A program made the position numbers and the translations under genes. DNA of 64,000 bases from Streptomyces sp. NBC_01451. Lineage in GTDB: Bacteria > Actinomycetota > Actinomycetes > Streptomycetales > Streptomycetaceae. Under the pieces are notes generated by a model, which made no database searches, had not been told where the DNA came from, and saw only the letters and a list, made by a program, of their open reading frames with translations. The stretch lies in the NCBI RefSeq assembly GCF_036227485.1, contig NZ_CP109479.1, forward strand, positions 2,170,001 through 2,234,000, in the 5' to 3' direction. Positions 36,688 through 44,037 of this stretch are shown here, piece by piece (position 1 is the stretch's first letter; each line of letters starts with the position of its first letter).

Positions 36688-36765
36688 TCCAAATTTGGAC
36701 GACGGGGCGATGGCGCCACGCTAGCCTGTTATCCAAATATGAACAACCCCTCGTGCAAAATTGGA
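36688..36765. promoter_or_regulatory. Triple MarR-type operator between yceI-like and marR-like genes
   Basis: Three 12-bp sites follow one motif: TCCAAATTTGGA (36688-36699, perfect palindrome), TCCAAATATGAA (36732-36743) and TGCAAAATTGGA (36754-36765). The last two are 22 bases apart, two helical turns, and the first is 44 bases from the second. Each is followed by AC or AAC. The array would cover both divergent promoters. Confidence 0.7.
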
Positions 36766-36785
36766 CAACCGGTAGAATCGACGGC

Positions 36786-37298
36786 ATGGCCGCCCCTCCC
36801 GAACACTCCGCAGAGCCGACCCGATGTCCCGCCGCGCAGGAGGGCGGGCTGCTCCCGGCCGAGCTACGGGGCTGGATGGTCCTGCTGGCCGCCACCGGGG
36901 CGATCGAGCAACGGCTCGGCCCCGTCCTCAAGGACACGCTCGGGGTCTCCCACGACGAGTTCCTGGTGCTGTGCCTGCTCGCGGACCGTCCCGACGGCGG
37001 GCTGCGGATGACGCGGATCGCGGAACTGCTCGGGCGCCCCAAGACCCGCCTCACCTATCAGATCGCCTGCCTCTCGCACGCCGGGCTGGTCACCCGGCGC
37101 TCGGTGTGCGGCGACAAGCGGGGCGTCGAGGTGGCCCTCACCGACAAGGGCCGCCGCCTGTTCACGGAGGCCTCACCGACGCTGGCCGGCACCGTCGCCT
37201 CGGGGCTCACGGAGATCAGCCCCGAGGAGCGCGAGACGATGTGCGGGCTCCTGCCGGAGGAAACGACGGCACCGGAGCGGGTGGAGCAAGCGGAGTAG
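36786..37298 (+). CDS. MarR family transcriptional regulator
   Basis: A 170-residue winged-helix regulator. The recognition part reads RMTRIAELLGRPKTRLTYQI, with the wing GLVTRRSVCGDKRGVEVALTDKG, typical for MarR. A Cys in the wing (VCGDKRG) could make it redox-sensitive, but this is a guess. It diverges from the YceI gene and probably represses both genes through the three operators upstream. The ATG at 36786 is the only start that leaves room for the operator region. Confidence 0.9.
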   Translation: MAAPPEHSAEPTRCPAAQEGGLLPAELRGWMVLLAATGAIEQRLGPVLKDTLGVSHDEFLVLCLLADRPDGGLRMTRIAELLGRPKTRLTYQIACLSHAGLVTRRSVCGDKRGVEVALTDKGRRLFTEASPTLAGTVASGLTEISPEERETMCGLLPEETTAPERVEQAE

Positions 37299-37332
37299 GG
37301 AGTAGACGGAGCAGGGAGCAGGCGGACGCGAG

Positions 37333-37353
37333 CGGGGAGAACCGGTTTCCCCG
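37333..37353. terminator. Hairpin between convergent marR-like and sigma-factor genes
   Basis: CGGGGA pairs with TCCCCG around an inner AACCGGTT palindrome. No T-run follows. It is a weak bidirectional terminator candidate. Confidence 0.4.
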
Positions 37354-37410
37354 TGGCTCCGCGCCCCGCACCCCTGAGCCTCTGCGTCCCCGATCCCCCG
37401 CGTCGCCGCG

Positions 37411-38097
37411 TCAGGCGGCCAGCACTGCCGGCGGGCGCTCGCTCGCGGCCTCGGACACGGGCTCCGGCACCGGCCGGCTCTCGGCCTGCGTGAGCAGGTC
37501 GACGAGGGTCGCGCGGGCCCGGGCCACACGTGAACGCACCGTCCCCACAGGGCAGTCGCTGACCTCGGCCGCCTCCGCATAGGGCAGCCCCATCAGTTGC
37601 GTGAGGACGAACGCCTCGCGCCGCTCGTCGGGCAGCGCGGCCAGCAGGTCGAGGAGCGCGACCCCGTCGTCGAACCCGGGCAGCCCGCGCGGCTGGGCCA
37701 GTTCGACGGTCAGCCGCCAGTCCTCCGTGTCGTGCAGCCGGGGCCGGGCGGCGGCGTGCCGGAAGCTGTCGATCACCGCGCGCCGCGCGATGGCCATCAG
37801 CCAGGAGCGGGCCGAGGACCGCCCCTCGAACCGGTGCAGACTGCCGAGCGCCCGCAGGAACGTGTCCTGGGCGAGGTCGTCGGCGGCCTGCGGATCGGCA
37901 CACAGGTGGGCGACGTAGCGCACCACGTCGCGGTACAGGGCGGCGACGAAGCGCTCGACGGCGACCGGATCTCCGCCACGGGCGGCGAGCGCCCAGGCGG
38001 TTATCGACTCGTCGACCGTGACGGCCGGGGAGGCCGAGGCGGTCGGGAGGGCCGGGCCGGTGGGGCCGGTCGGGGCGGGGCGTGCAGGAGTGATCAC
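37411..38097 (-). CDS. ECF-type RNA polymerase sigma factor
   Basis: A 228-residue group 4 sigma factor. Region 2 includes ADDLAQDTFLRALGSLHRFE and region 4 has the helix-turn-helix GLPYAEAAEVSDCPVGTVRSR. A low-complexity Pro/Thr/Ala-rich segment of about 25 residues precedes region 2 and a Pro/Glu-rich tail follows region 4. No zinc-type anti-sigma factor is adjacent; the next gene upstream encodes a membrane protein with a Met/His-rich loop that could play the sensing role. Confidence 0.9.
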   Translation of the reverse strand: MITPARPAPTGPTGPALPTASASPAVTVDESITAWALAARGGDPVAVERFVAALYRDVVRYVAHLCADPQAADDLAQDTFLRALGSLHRFEGRSSARSWLMAIARRAVIDSFRHAAARPRLHDTEDWRLTVELAQPRGLPGFDDGVALLDLLAALPDERREAFVLTQLMGLPYAEAAEVSDCPVGTVRSRVARARATLVDLLTQAESRPVPEPVSEAASERPPAVLAA

Positions 38098-38329
38098 CTG
38101 GTGTCCTTATCGGATCATCCGGAATCCGGCAGGGCGGCCCGCACGACGCGATGCGGGGCAGCGCGACGCGAGGGCGGTGCGGTGCACGAGAGGTCGTGGG
38201 CGCACGCCGCTACCGGCAGAGGGAGGACGGCCGTCCACGTGGACGGGTACGGCCGAGGCCCGGAGCTCCCGCGGCGGCCGACGGAGATCGCGTCGGCGCC
38301 ACCCGGAGCGGACCGGGGAACCAGCTGTC

Positions 38330-38989
38330 TCAGACGACAGCGATCCCCGTCGGCGGGCCCCGAGAAGTGATCGCGTGGACGAGCGGGAGCAGCCGTGGCG
38401 CCCGGTCCGAACCGCTGCGGCGCAGGCGCGGACGGGGCCGGTCGGGCGTCGAGAGCGGCGCGAGCGCCAGCCGCAGCGGAGCGGCCAGCCGGCCGGCCAC
38501 CGCCCGCAGGATGCGGAACGCGGCCCGCTCGCCGTGCGCCAGCCACAGACCGCACAGCAGCGCGGCGAGCGTGTGGGCGGCGAGCATGCCGTACGAGGAC
38601 GACAGGACGTCCAGGCCGTGGCCGCCGTGGGCCATGTGCCCCACGGCCATGTCCATGTCGGCGCCGGTGTGGACCATGTCCATGGAACCCATCGGCACAC
38701 CGGCGGAACCCGTACCCGCGCCCGCGCCCGCGCCCGCGCTCCGGGTGAACGAGAACACCGAGTGGAGCGCGCCCTGGGCGGCGACGACCACGCCCACCAC
38801 CAGCGGGAGTCCGCGCTCGCGGCCGGTCAGGGACCAGCCTGCGGCGCCCATGACGAGGGCCCCCAGGGCCAGCGTCCACCAGGCGACGGTGGAGCCGGAC
38901 ATGAGCACGTGGCCGAGGGAGGCGAGGAGCACACAGACAGCCGCGAACACCGCGGTCCGTAGCGTGCGTACACCCCACCCGGCAGTCAT
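38330..38989 (-). CDS. Membrane protein with Met/His-rich loop (DUF5134-like)
   Basis: A 219-residue protein with four to five hydrophobic segments (RTAVFAAVCVLLASLGHVLM; TLALGALVMGAAGWSLTG; PLVVGVVVAAQGALHSVF; LAAHTLAALLCGLWLA). Between the third and fourth lies a loop with many Met, His and Asp residues (VPMGSMDMVHTGADMDMAVG). Such loops bind copper or silver in copper-handling proteins. An acidic/basic soluble tail follows. I prefer ATG 38989; an ATG at 39001 is also in frame. It sits upstream of the ECF sigma gene on the same strand with a 232-bp gap. A role in copper sensing or export is inferred only. Confidence 0.7.
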   Translation of the reverse strand: MTAGWGVRTLRTAVFAAVCVLLASLGHVLMSGSTVAWWTLALGALVMGAAGWSLTGRERGLPLVVGVVVAAQGALHSVFSFTRSAGAGAGAGTGSAGVPMGSMDMVHTGADMDMAVGHMAHGGHGLDVLSSSYGMLAAHTLAALLCGLWLAHGERAAFRILRAVAGRLAAPLRLALAPLSTPDRPRPRLRRSGSDRAPRLLPLVHAITSRGPPTGIAVV

Positions 38990-39305
38990 GACGGCCCACA
39001 TCCTCCCAGCCGGTGCTCGGACGTCACCGGTAGGTACGCAAAGTACCGATCAACCCTTCGACGAGGTACCCCGGCCGACCGGCGCGGTCCCCCTCGGACA
39101 CCCGGCGGACAGCCCCTCGGACCCGCGAATTCCCAGCCCAGAGGGCTGACGCGGAAGGCCTCACCGCCGGACTCCGGCCCTCACACTCAGATCGAACCCA
39201 CAGTTCCTGTCAGCAACGCCGACGCCCCTCCCGAACATGTTTTGAACGCGTTCAAATAATTGGGCTACTCTCACTCCCACACGTTCCAAGCCCTGAGGGG
39301 GAGCC
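38990..39305. other. 316-bp intergenic region with a perfect 16-bp palindrome
   Basis: No gene is seen. TTTGAACGCGTTCAAA (39241-39256) is a perfect palindrome 50 bases upstream of the epimerase GTG, followed by an AT-rich AATAATTGG. It resembles TetR-family operators, but no TetR gene is adjacent. The left part carries the promoter region of the divergent membrane protein. Confidence 0.6.
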
Positions 39306-40304
39306 GTGAAGGTAGTCATACCCGGTGGAACCGGCCAGGTGGGCGGCATCCTGAACCGCGCTCTCACCGCCGCCGGTCACGACGTCACCGTCCTGACCCG
39401 GCGGCCGGCGCACGACCGTGAGATCGGCTGGGACGGCGAGACCCTGGGCGCGTGGGCCGAGGCGGTCGACGGCAGCGACGTCGTGATCAACCTGGCGGGC
39501 CGCAGCGTCAGCTGCCGCTACACGCCCGCCAACCTGCGGGCCATGATGGACTCGCGCGTGCACTCCGCCCGGGTCGTCGGCGAGGCGATCGCGGGCGCCG
39601 CCCGACCTCCCCGGCTCTGGCTCCAGATGAGCACCGCCACGGTGTACGCCCACCGCTTCGACGCCCCGAACGACGAGGCGACCGGCGTCATCGGCGGCGC
39701 CGAACCCGGCGTACCGGACTACTGGGCGTACAGCGTCGACATCGCCAGGGCCTGGGAGAGGGCCCAGGAGCAGGCAGCGACCCCCGCCACGCGCAAGGTC
39801 GCCCTGCGGACGGCCATGGTGATGAGCCCGGACCGCGGCGGCGTCCTCGACGTCCTGCTGCGGCTGGCCCGGCTCGGCCTCGGCGGCCCGGTCGCGGGCG
39901 GCGCGCAGTACGTGTCCTGGATCCACGACCACGACTTCGTACGCGCCGTCGAGTTCCTGGCCGACCGGGACGACCTCGCCGGGCCGGTGAACCTCGCCGC
40001 TCCCCGTCCCCTACCGCAGCGCGAGTTCATGCGCGCGCTGCGCGCCGCGTGGGGCGTTCCGGTGGGCCTGCCCGCGACGCGGTGGATGGCGGAGCTCGGC
40101 GCGTTCGCGCTCCGCTCGGACACCGAACTCCTGCTGAAGAGCCGCCGTGTCGTACCCGGCCGGCTGCTCGACGCGGGCTTCACCTTCGAACACGCCGAGT
40201 GGCCGGAGGCCGCCACCGACCTCGTACGACGGGTGCGCGACAGGGCGGGGACGGGCGCCGGCGCCTCGACCCGGTCGTCGGCCACAGGCCCGACGAATCG
40301 GTGA
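39306..40304 (+). CDS. SDR-type sugar epimerase/dehydratase-like protein (TIGR01777, DUF1731)
   Basis: A 332-residue extended short-chain dehydrogenase. The NAD(P)-binding GGTGQVG opens the protein; DVVINLAGRSVSCRY is the typical TIGR01777 segment; YWAYSVDIARAWE is the position where the YxxxK active site of SDRs would be, here without an obvious Lys. The C-terminal DUF1731 part reads PVGLPATRWMAELGAFALRSDTELLLKSRRVVP. The substrate of this family is unknown. It starts at GTG 39306 behind GAGGGGGAG, and an operator-like palindrome lies upstream. Confidence 0.88.
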   Translation: MKVVIPGGTGQVGGILNRALTAAGHDVTVLTRRPAHDREIGWDGETLGAWAEAVDGSDVVINLAGRSVSCRYTPANLRAMMDSRVHSARVVGEAIAGAARPPRLWLQMSTATVYAHRFDAPNDEATGVIGGAEPGVPDYWAYSVDIARAWERAQEQAATPATRKVALRTAMVMSPDRGGVLDVLLRLARLGLGGPVAGGAQYVSWIHDHDFVRAVEFLADRDDLAGPVNLAAPRPLPQREFMRALRAAWGVPVGLPATRWMAELGAFALRSDTELLLKSRRVVPGRLLDAGFTFEHAEWPEAATDLVRRVRDRAGTGAGASTRSSATGPTNR

Positions 40305-40446
40305 CCGTTCGGCGGCGGCCGAGGGAGGCCCCTCCCGGGCCGCACAGCATGGCCGTCGAGGAGTCGTGCAAGTGACCCCTGGTGCGCGGGCCGTCGAGCG
40401 CGAGAGGGAAGCTGGTCTCGACCAACTCTTCCTGGAGGTACGTGAG

Positions 40447-41841
40447 ATGACGAGCCGTCTGCCGCGCCGTACGGTGCTGGGCGGAATGATCGGCGGTGCG
40501 GCGCTGGCCGCGGCCGGCACGGGGGCCGGATCCGCGGTGGCCGCGGGACGCGCACCGGGCGCCACCGGGCAAGGGGCCGTCGGCCCGGAGCCGTACGTGC
40601 CGGTGGCCGTGGGCGCCGGGGGCGGGCCCGCCGGGACGGACCGGGTGCATGTCCTCAAGGTCGGCCCCGACACGGCGGCCACCGTTCTCCTTCTGGTGCC
40701 CGGCATGTTCGGGGCGGCCAACGACTTCCGGCTGCTGGCCCGTGACCTGGTAGCGGCCGCGCCCGGGCTCCAGGTGTGGGCCCTCGACCGGCGGGAGGAG
40801 AACCTCTCCGACCGGTCGGGTTTCGCGGGCCCGGACCCCCTCGCCCACTACCTGGACGGCCACTACCGCACCCAGGACCCGGCCGCCTCCCCCTTCGCCG
40901 CGCACTGGGGTCTGCCCCTGACGCTCACCGATCTCCGGGCCGTCGTCCGGTCGGCGGGGCGCGGCGGCCGGCGTGTGGTGCTCGGCGGGCACTCCTGGGG
41001 AGCGACGACCGCGATGGCATACGCGGCCTGGGACTTCGACGGCTGCCCCGGCTACCGGGACCTCGCGGGCCTCGTGGTCGTCGACGGCGGTGTGCTCGGG
41101 GCGTTCGACGGCACGGGCGAGCCGGTCCTCGACTCGCCGGAGCAGATCCGGGAGCGGCTGGCGGCCATCGACGCCGGGGCGGTCTTCGACCTGACCCTCA
41201 GCGGCGTGGGGCTCGGCAGCCGCGCGGAGAGCACCCAGATCTGGTACCAGCTCGCCGGCCACTACGCGCTCCACGACCCCGACGGCCCCTCCCTCCTCCA
41301 GCCCCGCCTGCCCGACGCCCTGCGCCTGCCCTACCCCGTCACCAACGCGGGCCTGCTGGGCTTCTTCGTGGACGCCGGCTTCGGCTGGCCGAACTCCATC
41401 ACCGTCCACTCCGGACACCTCGCCGACAGCGGGGACGTACGCGGCTGGGTCGACGACGGGATCACCCCGTTGGGCCGGGTCGCGGCGGCGTACGCCGGTC
41501 CGGTGCCGGCGGTGTGGGAGTGGTACTGGCCCGCCAGGCTCTCCGTCGACCTCGACGTGACGGACGCCTACACCGACTCCCCGCTCGCCCGCTCCCTGGG
41601 CCTGCGCCTGCACCACGCCGACCGTCTCGACGTACCCCTGTACGCCTTCGGGACGAGCTACGCCAACGGCACGATCGAGGCGGCGGCACGCACGGTGGTG
41701 GCCAACTCCCGCATCCCGTACGCCGCTTACGAGACCGACACCGGCATGAACCACCTCGACCCGCTCTTCGCGGCCCCGGCCCACAACACCCTGACGCGGA
41801 CGCTCGCGGAGTTCCTGAAGGGGCGCCCGGGGACACGCTGA
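40447..41841 (+). CDS. Tat-exported alpha/beta hydrolase
   Basis: A 464-residue predicted extracellular hydrolase. The N-terminus PRRTVLGGMIGGAALAAAG has a twin-arginine motif and a hydrophobic stretch, with an Ala-rich cleavage region near residue 35. The oxyanion segment is LLVPGMFGAANDF and the nucleophile elbow GGHSWGATTAMAYA contains the catalytic Ser. A conserved late GMNHLDPLF provides the His. Chain length and motifs fit esterases or lipases, but the substrate is unknown. The ATG at 40447 follows a CTGGAGG site. It is 142 bases after the epimerase gene and may be in the same transcript. Confidence 0.85.
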   Translation: MTSRLPRRTVLGGMIGGAALAAAGTGAGSAVAAGRAPGATGQGAVGPEPYVPVAVGAGGGPAGTDRVHVLKVGPDTAATVLLLVPGMFGAANDFRLLARDLVAAAPGLQVWALDRREENLSDRSGFAGPDPLAHYLDGHYRTQDPAASPFAAHWGLPLTLTDLRAVVRSAGRGGRRVVLGGHSWGATTAMAYAAWDFDGCPGYRDLAGLVVVDGGVLGAFDGTGEPVLDSPEQIRERLAAIDAGAVFDLTLSGVGLGSRAESTQIWYQLAGHYALHDPDGPSLLQPRLPDALRLPYPVTNAGLLGFFVDAGFGWPNSITVHSGHLADSGDVRGWVDDGITPLGRVAAAYAGPVPAVWEWYWPARLSVDLDVTDAYTDSPLARSLGLRLHHADRLDVPLYAFGTSYANGTIEAAARTVVANSRIPYAAYETDTGMNHLDPLFAAPAHNTLTRTLAEFLKGRPGTR

Positions 41842-41861
41842 GGAAGGGAAGCCCGCCCGGT

Positions 41862-41881
41862 CGGTTCCCCGCGGGGAACCG
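41862..41881. terminator. Perfect 20-bp palindromic hairpin between hydrolase and pseudogene
   Basis: CGGTTCCCCGCGGGGAACCG is self-complementary and flanked by further CCGG-type pairing. It lies 21 bases after the hydrolase stop. Confidence 0.6.
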
Positions 41882-41900
41882 GCCGGACCACCGGAACAGG

Positions 41901-42540
41901 TCAGCCGCTCCAGATCCCTTGCCTGGCGGCGGTGTCGGCGTACTCGGAGAAGTCCCGGGGATACCGGCCCGGCGCCCGCCGGACGCAGTCGCCGGGGGAG
42001 GCCAGGCCGCCCGAGCGGACACGGCCGTACAGGCCGGCCGACAGCAGCCCCCACTCCTCCGGCACACCCCGCGCCCGCTGTTCGTCCATGTACGCCTCCG
42101 GCGTCAGCGGCACATAGCCGAGGTCACGGCCGGTGGCCCGAGCGATCTCCGCGCCCGCGTCCCCGAAAGTCATCAGCCGCGGCCCGCCGAGTTCGTAGTG
42201 CCACCCGGCGTGCCGGGCCTCCGTGAGGGCGGCGACCGCCACCTCGGCGATGTCCTCGGCGTCGACGAACGCCTCCTTGCCGTCCCCGGCCGGCAGCCGT
42301 ATCCCGGCGCTCGGCACGGGGTCGAGCAGGAAGTCCTCGCCGAAGTTCTGGAGAACCACCGCGGGCGCAGCACGGTCCACTCCAGTCCCGCCCGTTCGAA
42401 CGCCCGCTCGGCGGCAAGGACGTGCCCGTGGTCCGCCCCGCCCACGGGCACGGACAGCGGCACCGCGCCTTCGCTCTCGGCACCGCGTTCAAACGCGAAC
42501 ACGGCGTCAGCCCGACCGAGTACAGAACAAACGTCACCTG
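41901..42540 (-). pseudogene. NmrA-like NAD(P)-binding protein, 5'-truncated and frameshifted
   Basis: Two frames together spell one NmrA-family protein. The upstream frame gives ADAVFAFERGAESEG, HVLAAERAFERAGLEWTVLR and PRWF; the downstream frame resumes LQNFGEDFLLDPVPSAG and runs to the stop at 41901. The break is at about 42349-42358, and restoring one C would give the common WFSQNF. The N-terminal Rossmann motif (GATGxxG) and first 70 or so residues are absent; the coding similarity ends near 42540, right at a 16-bp tandem repeat. Both lesions make it non-functional. Intact relatives are NAD(P)H-sensing or quinone-reducing proteins. Confidence 0.75.
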
Positions 42541-42543
42541 AGC

Positions 42544-42591
42544 CCCACGGAGCGGTAGCCCCATGGAGCGGTGGCCTCACGGAGCCGTGGC
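42544..42591. repeat. 16-bp tandem repeat, three copies
   Basis: Three contiguous 16-base units read CCCACGGAGCGGTAGC, CCCATGGAGCGGTGGC and CTCACGGAGCCGTGGC. They lie between the broken 5' end of the NmrA pseudogene and the stop of the RNA methyltransferase gene, so this may be the scar of the deletion. Confidence 0.75.
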
Positions 42592-43920
42592 TCAGGCGGC
42601 CTTGGCGGCAGGCTCCAGAATCGCCACGCACTCAACGTGGTGCGTCATCGGAAACAGATCGAAGGCCCGCAGCGTCCGCACCCGGTACCCCCCGTCCCGG
42701 AAGTACCCCAGGTCCCGCGCCAGCGCCGCCGGGTCGCACGCCACGTAAGCGATCTTGCGTGCCCCCAGCTTCACCAGCTGCTCGACCGTCTTGCGGCCGG
42801 CTCCCGCGCGCGGGGGGTCCAGGACGATGAGGTCGACCTCGGTGATGCCGGTGCGCGGCAGGACGGCCTCGACCTTGCCCTGTTCGATGCGGACGCGTTC
42901 GAAGGCGGCGAGGTTGTGCCGGGCGTCCTCGACCGCGCGCTTGCCCGACTCGATGCCGAGGACCGCGCCCTTGTCGCCGATCCGGTCGGCGAGGGCGCCC
43001 GCGAAGAGGCCGACGCCGCAGTAGAGGTCGAGGGCCATGTCGCCCTTGCGCGGGAGCAGTCCCTGCATGACCGCCTTCGTCAGCGTGTCCGCCGCCGCCG
43101 GGTGGACCTGCCAGAAGCCGCCGCTGCCGACCCGGTGCGTACGGCCGTCGGCGCGCTCGCGCACGAAGGCGCGGCCGTGGACGCGGTGGATGCCGCCGTC
43201 GTGCTCCTCGACCCGCATGACGGAGACGGGCTTGTCGAGCTCGACCAGGGGCAGCCGGGCGCCCGGCTTCGGCTCCAGGATGACCATGCGGTCCTGGGAT
43301 CCGGTCGCGGCGATCACGTCGACGGACTCCATGCCGGACCAGTCGTGCTTCTCGATGCCCAGCTCGCTGACGCCGGGCGCCGCGATCATGCAGTGCTCGA
43401 TGGGCTCGACCTCGTGCGAACGGTGGTGCCGCAGGCCTGCGTTGCCGTCCGCGTCCACGGCGTACTGCATCCTCGTACGCCACTGGGGGACCTCGCCGGC
43501 GGGCAGCTTGTCGCCCTCCGCCGGCATGACCGTGCCGTCCCAGCCGGCCTCCTCCGGGGTCAGGCCGGCGAGCCGCTGGAGCTGTTCGGTGATGACCTCG
43601 CCCTTGAGGCGGCGCTGGGCGCCCGGCTTGGCGTGCTGCCAGTCGCAGCCGCCGCAGCGGCCGGGACCGGCGTACGGACAGGGGGCCTCGACCCGGTCCT
43701 TGGACGCCGTCAGCACCTCGACCGCGTCGGCGCGCAGGAACCGCGCGCCTTCCTCGCCCTCCGTCACCCTGGCCACGACCCGCTCACCGGGCAATGTGTG
43801 CCGTACGAAGAGCACCTGCCCGTCGTCCGTACGGGCGACGCAGTGGCCGCCATGGGCGACGGGACCGACCTCGACCTCGTACTCCTGCCCCGCCAGCGAT
43901 TTCTTCGGTTCTGCCTGCAT
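42592..43920 (-). CDS. TrmA/RlmD-type class I SAM-dependent RNA methyltransferase
   Basis: A 442-residue RNA m5U methyltransferase. An N-terminal TRAM domain (YEVEVGPVAHGGHCVARTD) precedes the iron-sulfur cysteines in CPYAGPGRCGGCDWQH. The methyltransferase part shows FWQVHPAAADTL, the SAM motif DLYCGVGLFAGALADRIG, the DPPRAGAGRK loop and the catalytic Cys region YVACDPAALARDL. The C-terminal DLFPMTHHVECVAIL is typical. Known relatives methylate uridines of 23S rRNA or tRNA; the exact target is not shown. The ATG at 43920 starts MQAEPKKSL, the normal N-terminus. Confidence 0.93.
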   Translation of the reverse strand: MQAEPKKSLAGQEYEVEVGPVAHGGHCVARTDDGQVLFVRHTLPGERVVARVTEGEEGARFLRADAVEVLTASKDRVEAPCPYAGPGRCGGCDWQHAKPGAQRRLKGEVITEQLQRLAGLTPEEAGWDGTVMPAEGDKLPAGEVPQWRTRMQYAVDADGNAGLRHHRSHEVEPIEHCMIAAPGVSELGIEKHDWSGMESVDVIAATGSQDRMVILEPKPGARLPLVELDKPVSVMRVEEHDGGIHRVHGRAFVRERADGRTHRVGSGGFWQVHPAAADTLTKAVMQGLLPRKGDMALDLYCGVGLFAGALADRIGDKGAVLGIESGKRAVEDARHNLAAFERVRIEQGKVEAVLPRTGITEVDLIVLDPPRAGAGRKTVEQLVKLGARKIAYVACDPAALARDLGYFRDGGYRVRTLRAFDLFPMTHHVECVAILEPAAKAA

Positions 43921-44037
43921 GGCGGGGTGACTCCAGGGGAGAGAAAAGGGAACGGCCGGACAACAGCCCACCAGTCTACGTGGGTGCCGCCCGGCCACTC
44001 ACCACAAGCCGATACCGGACGCGGTCGCCGACAGCCG

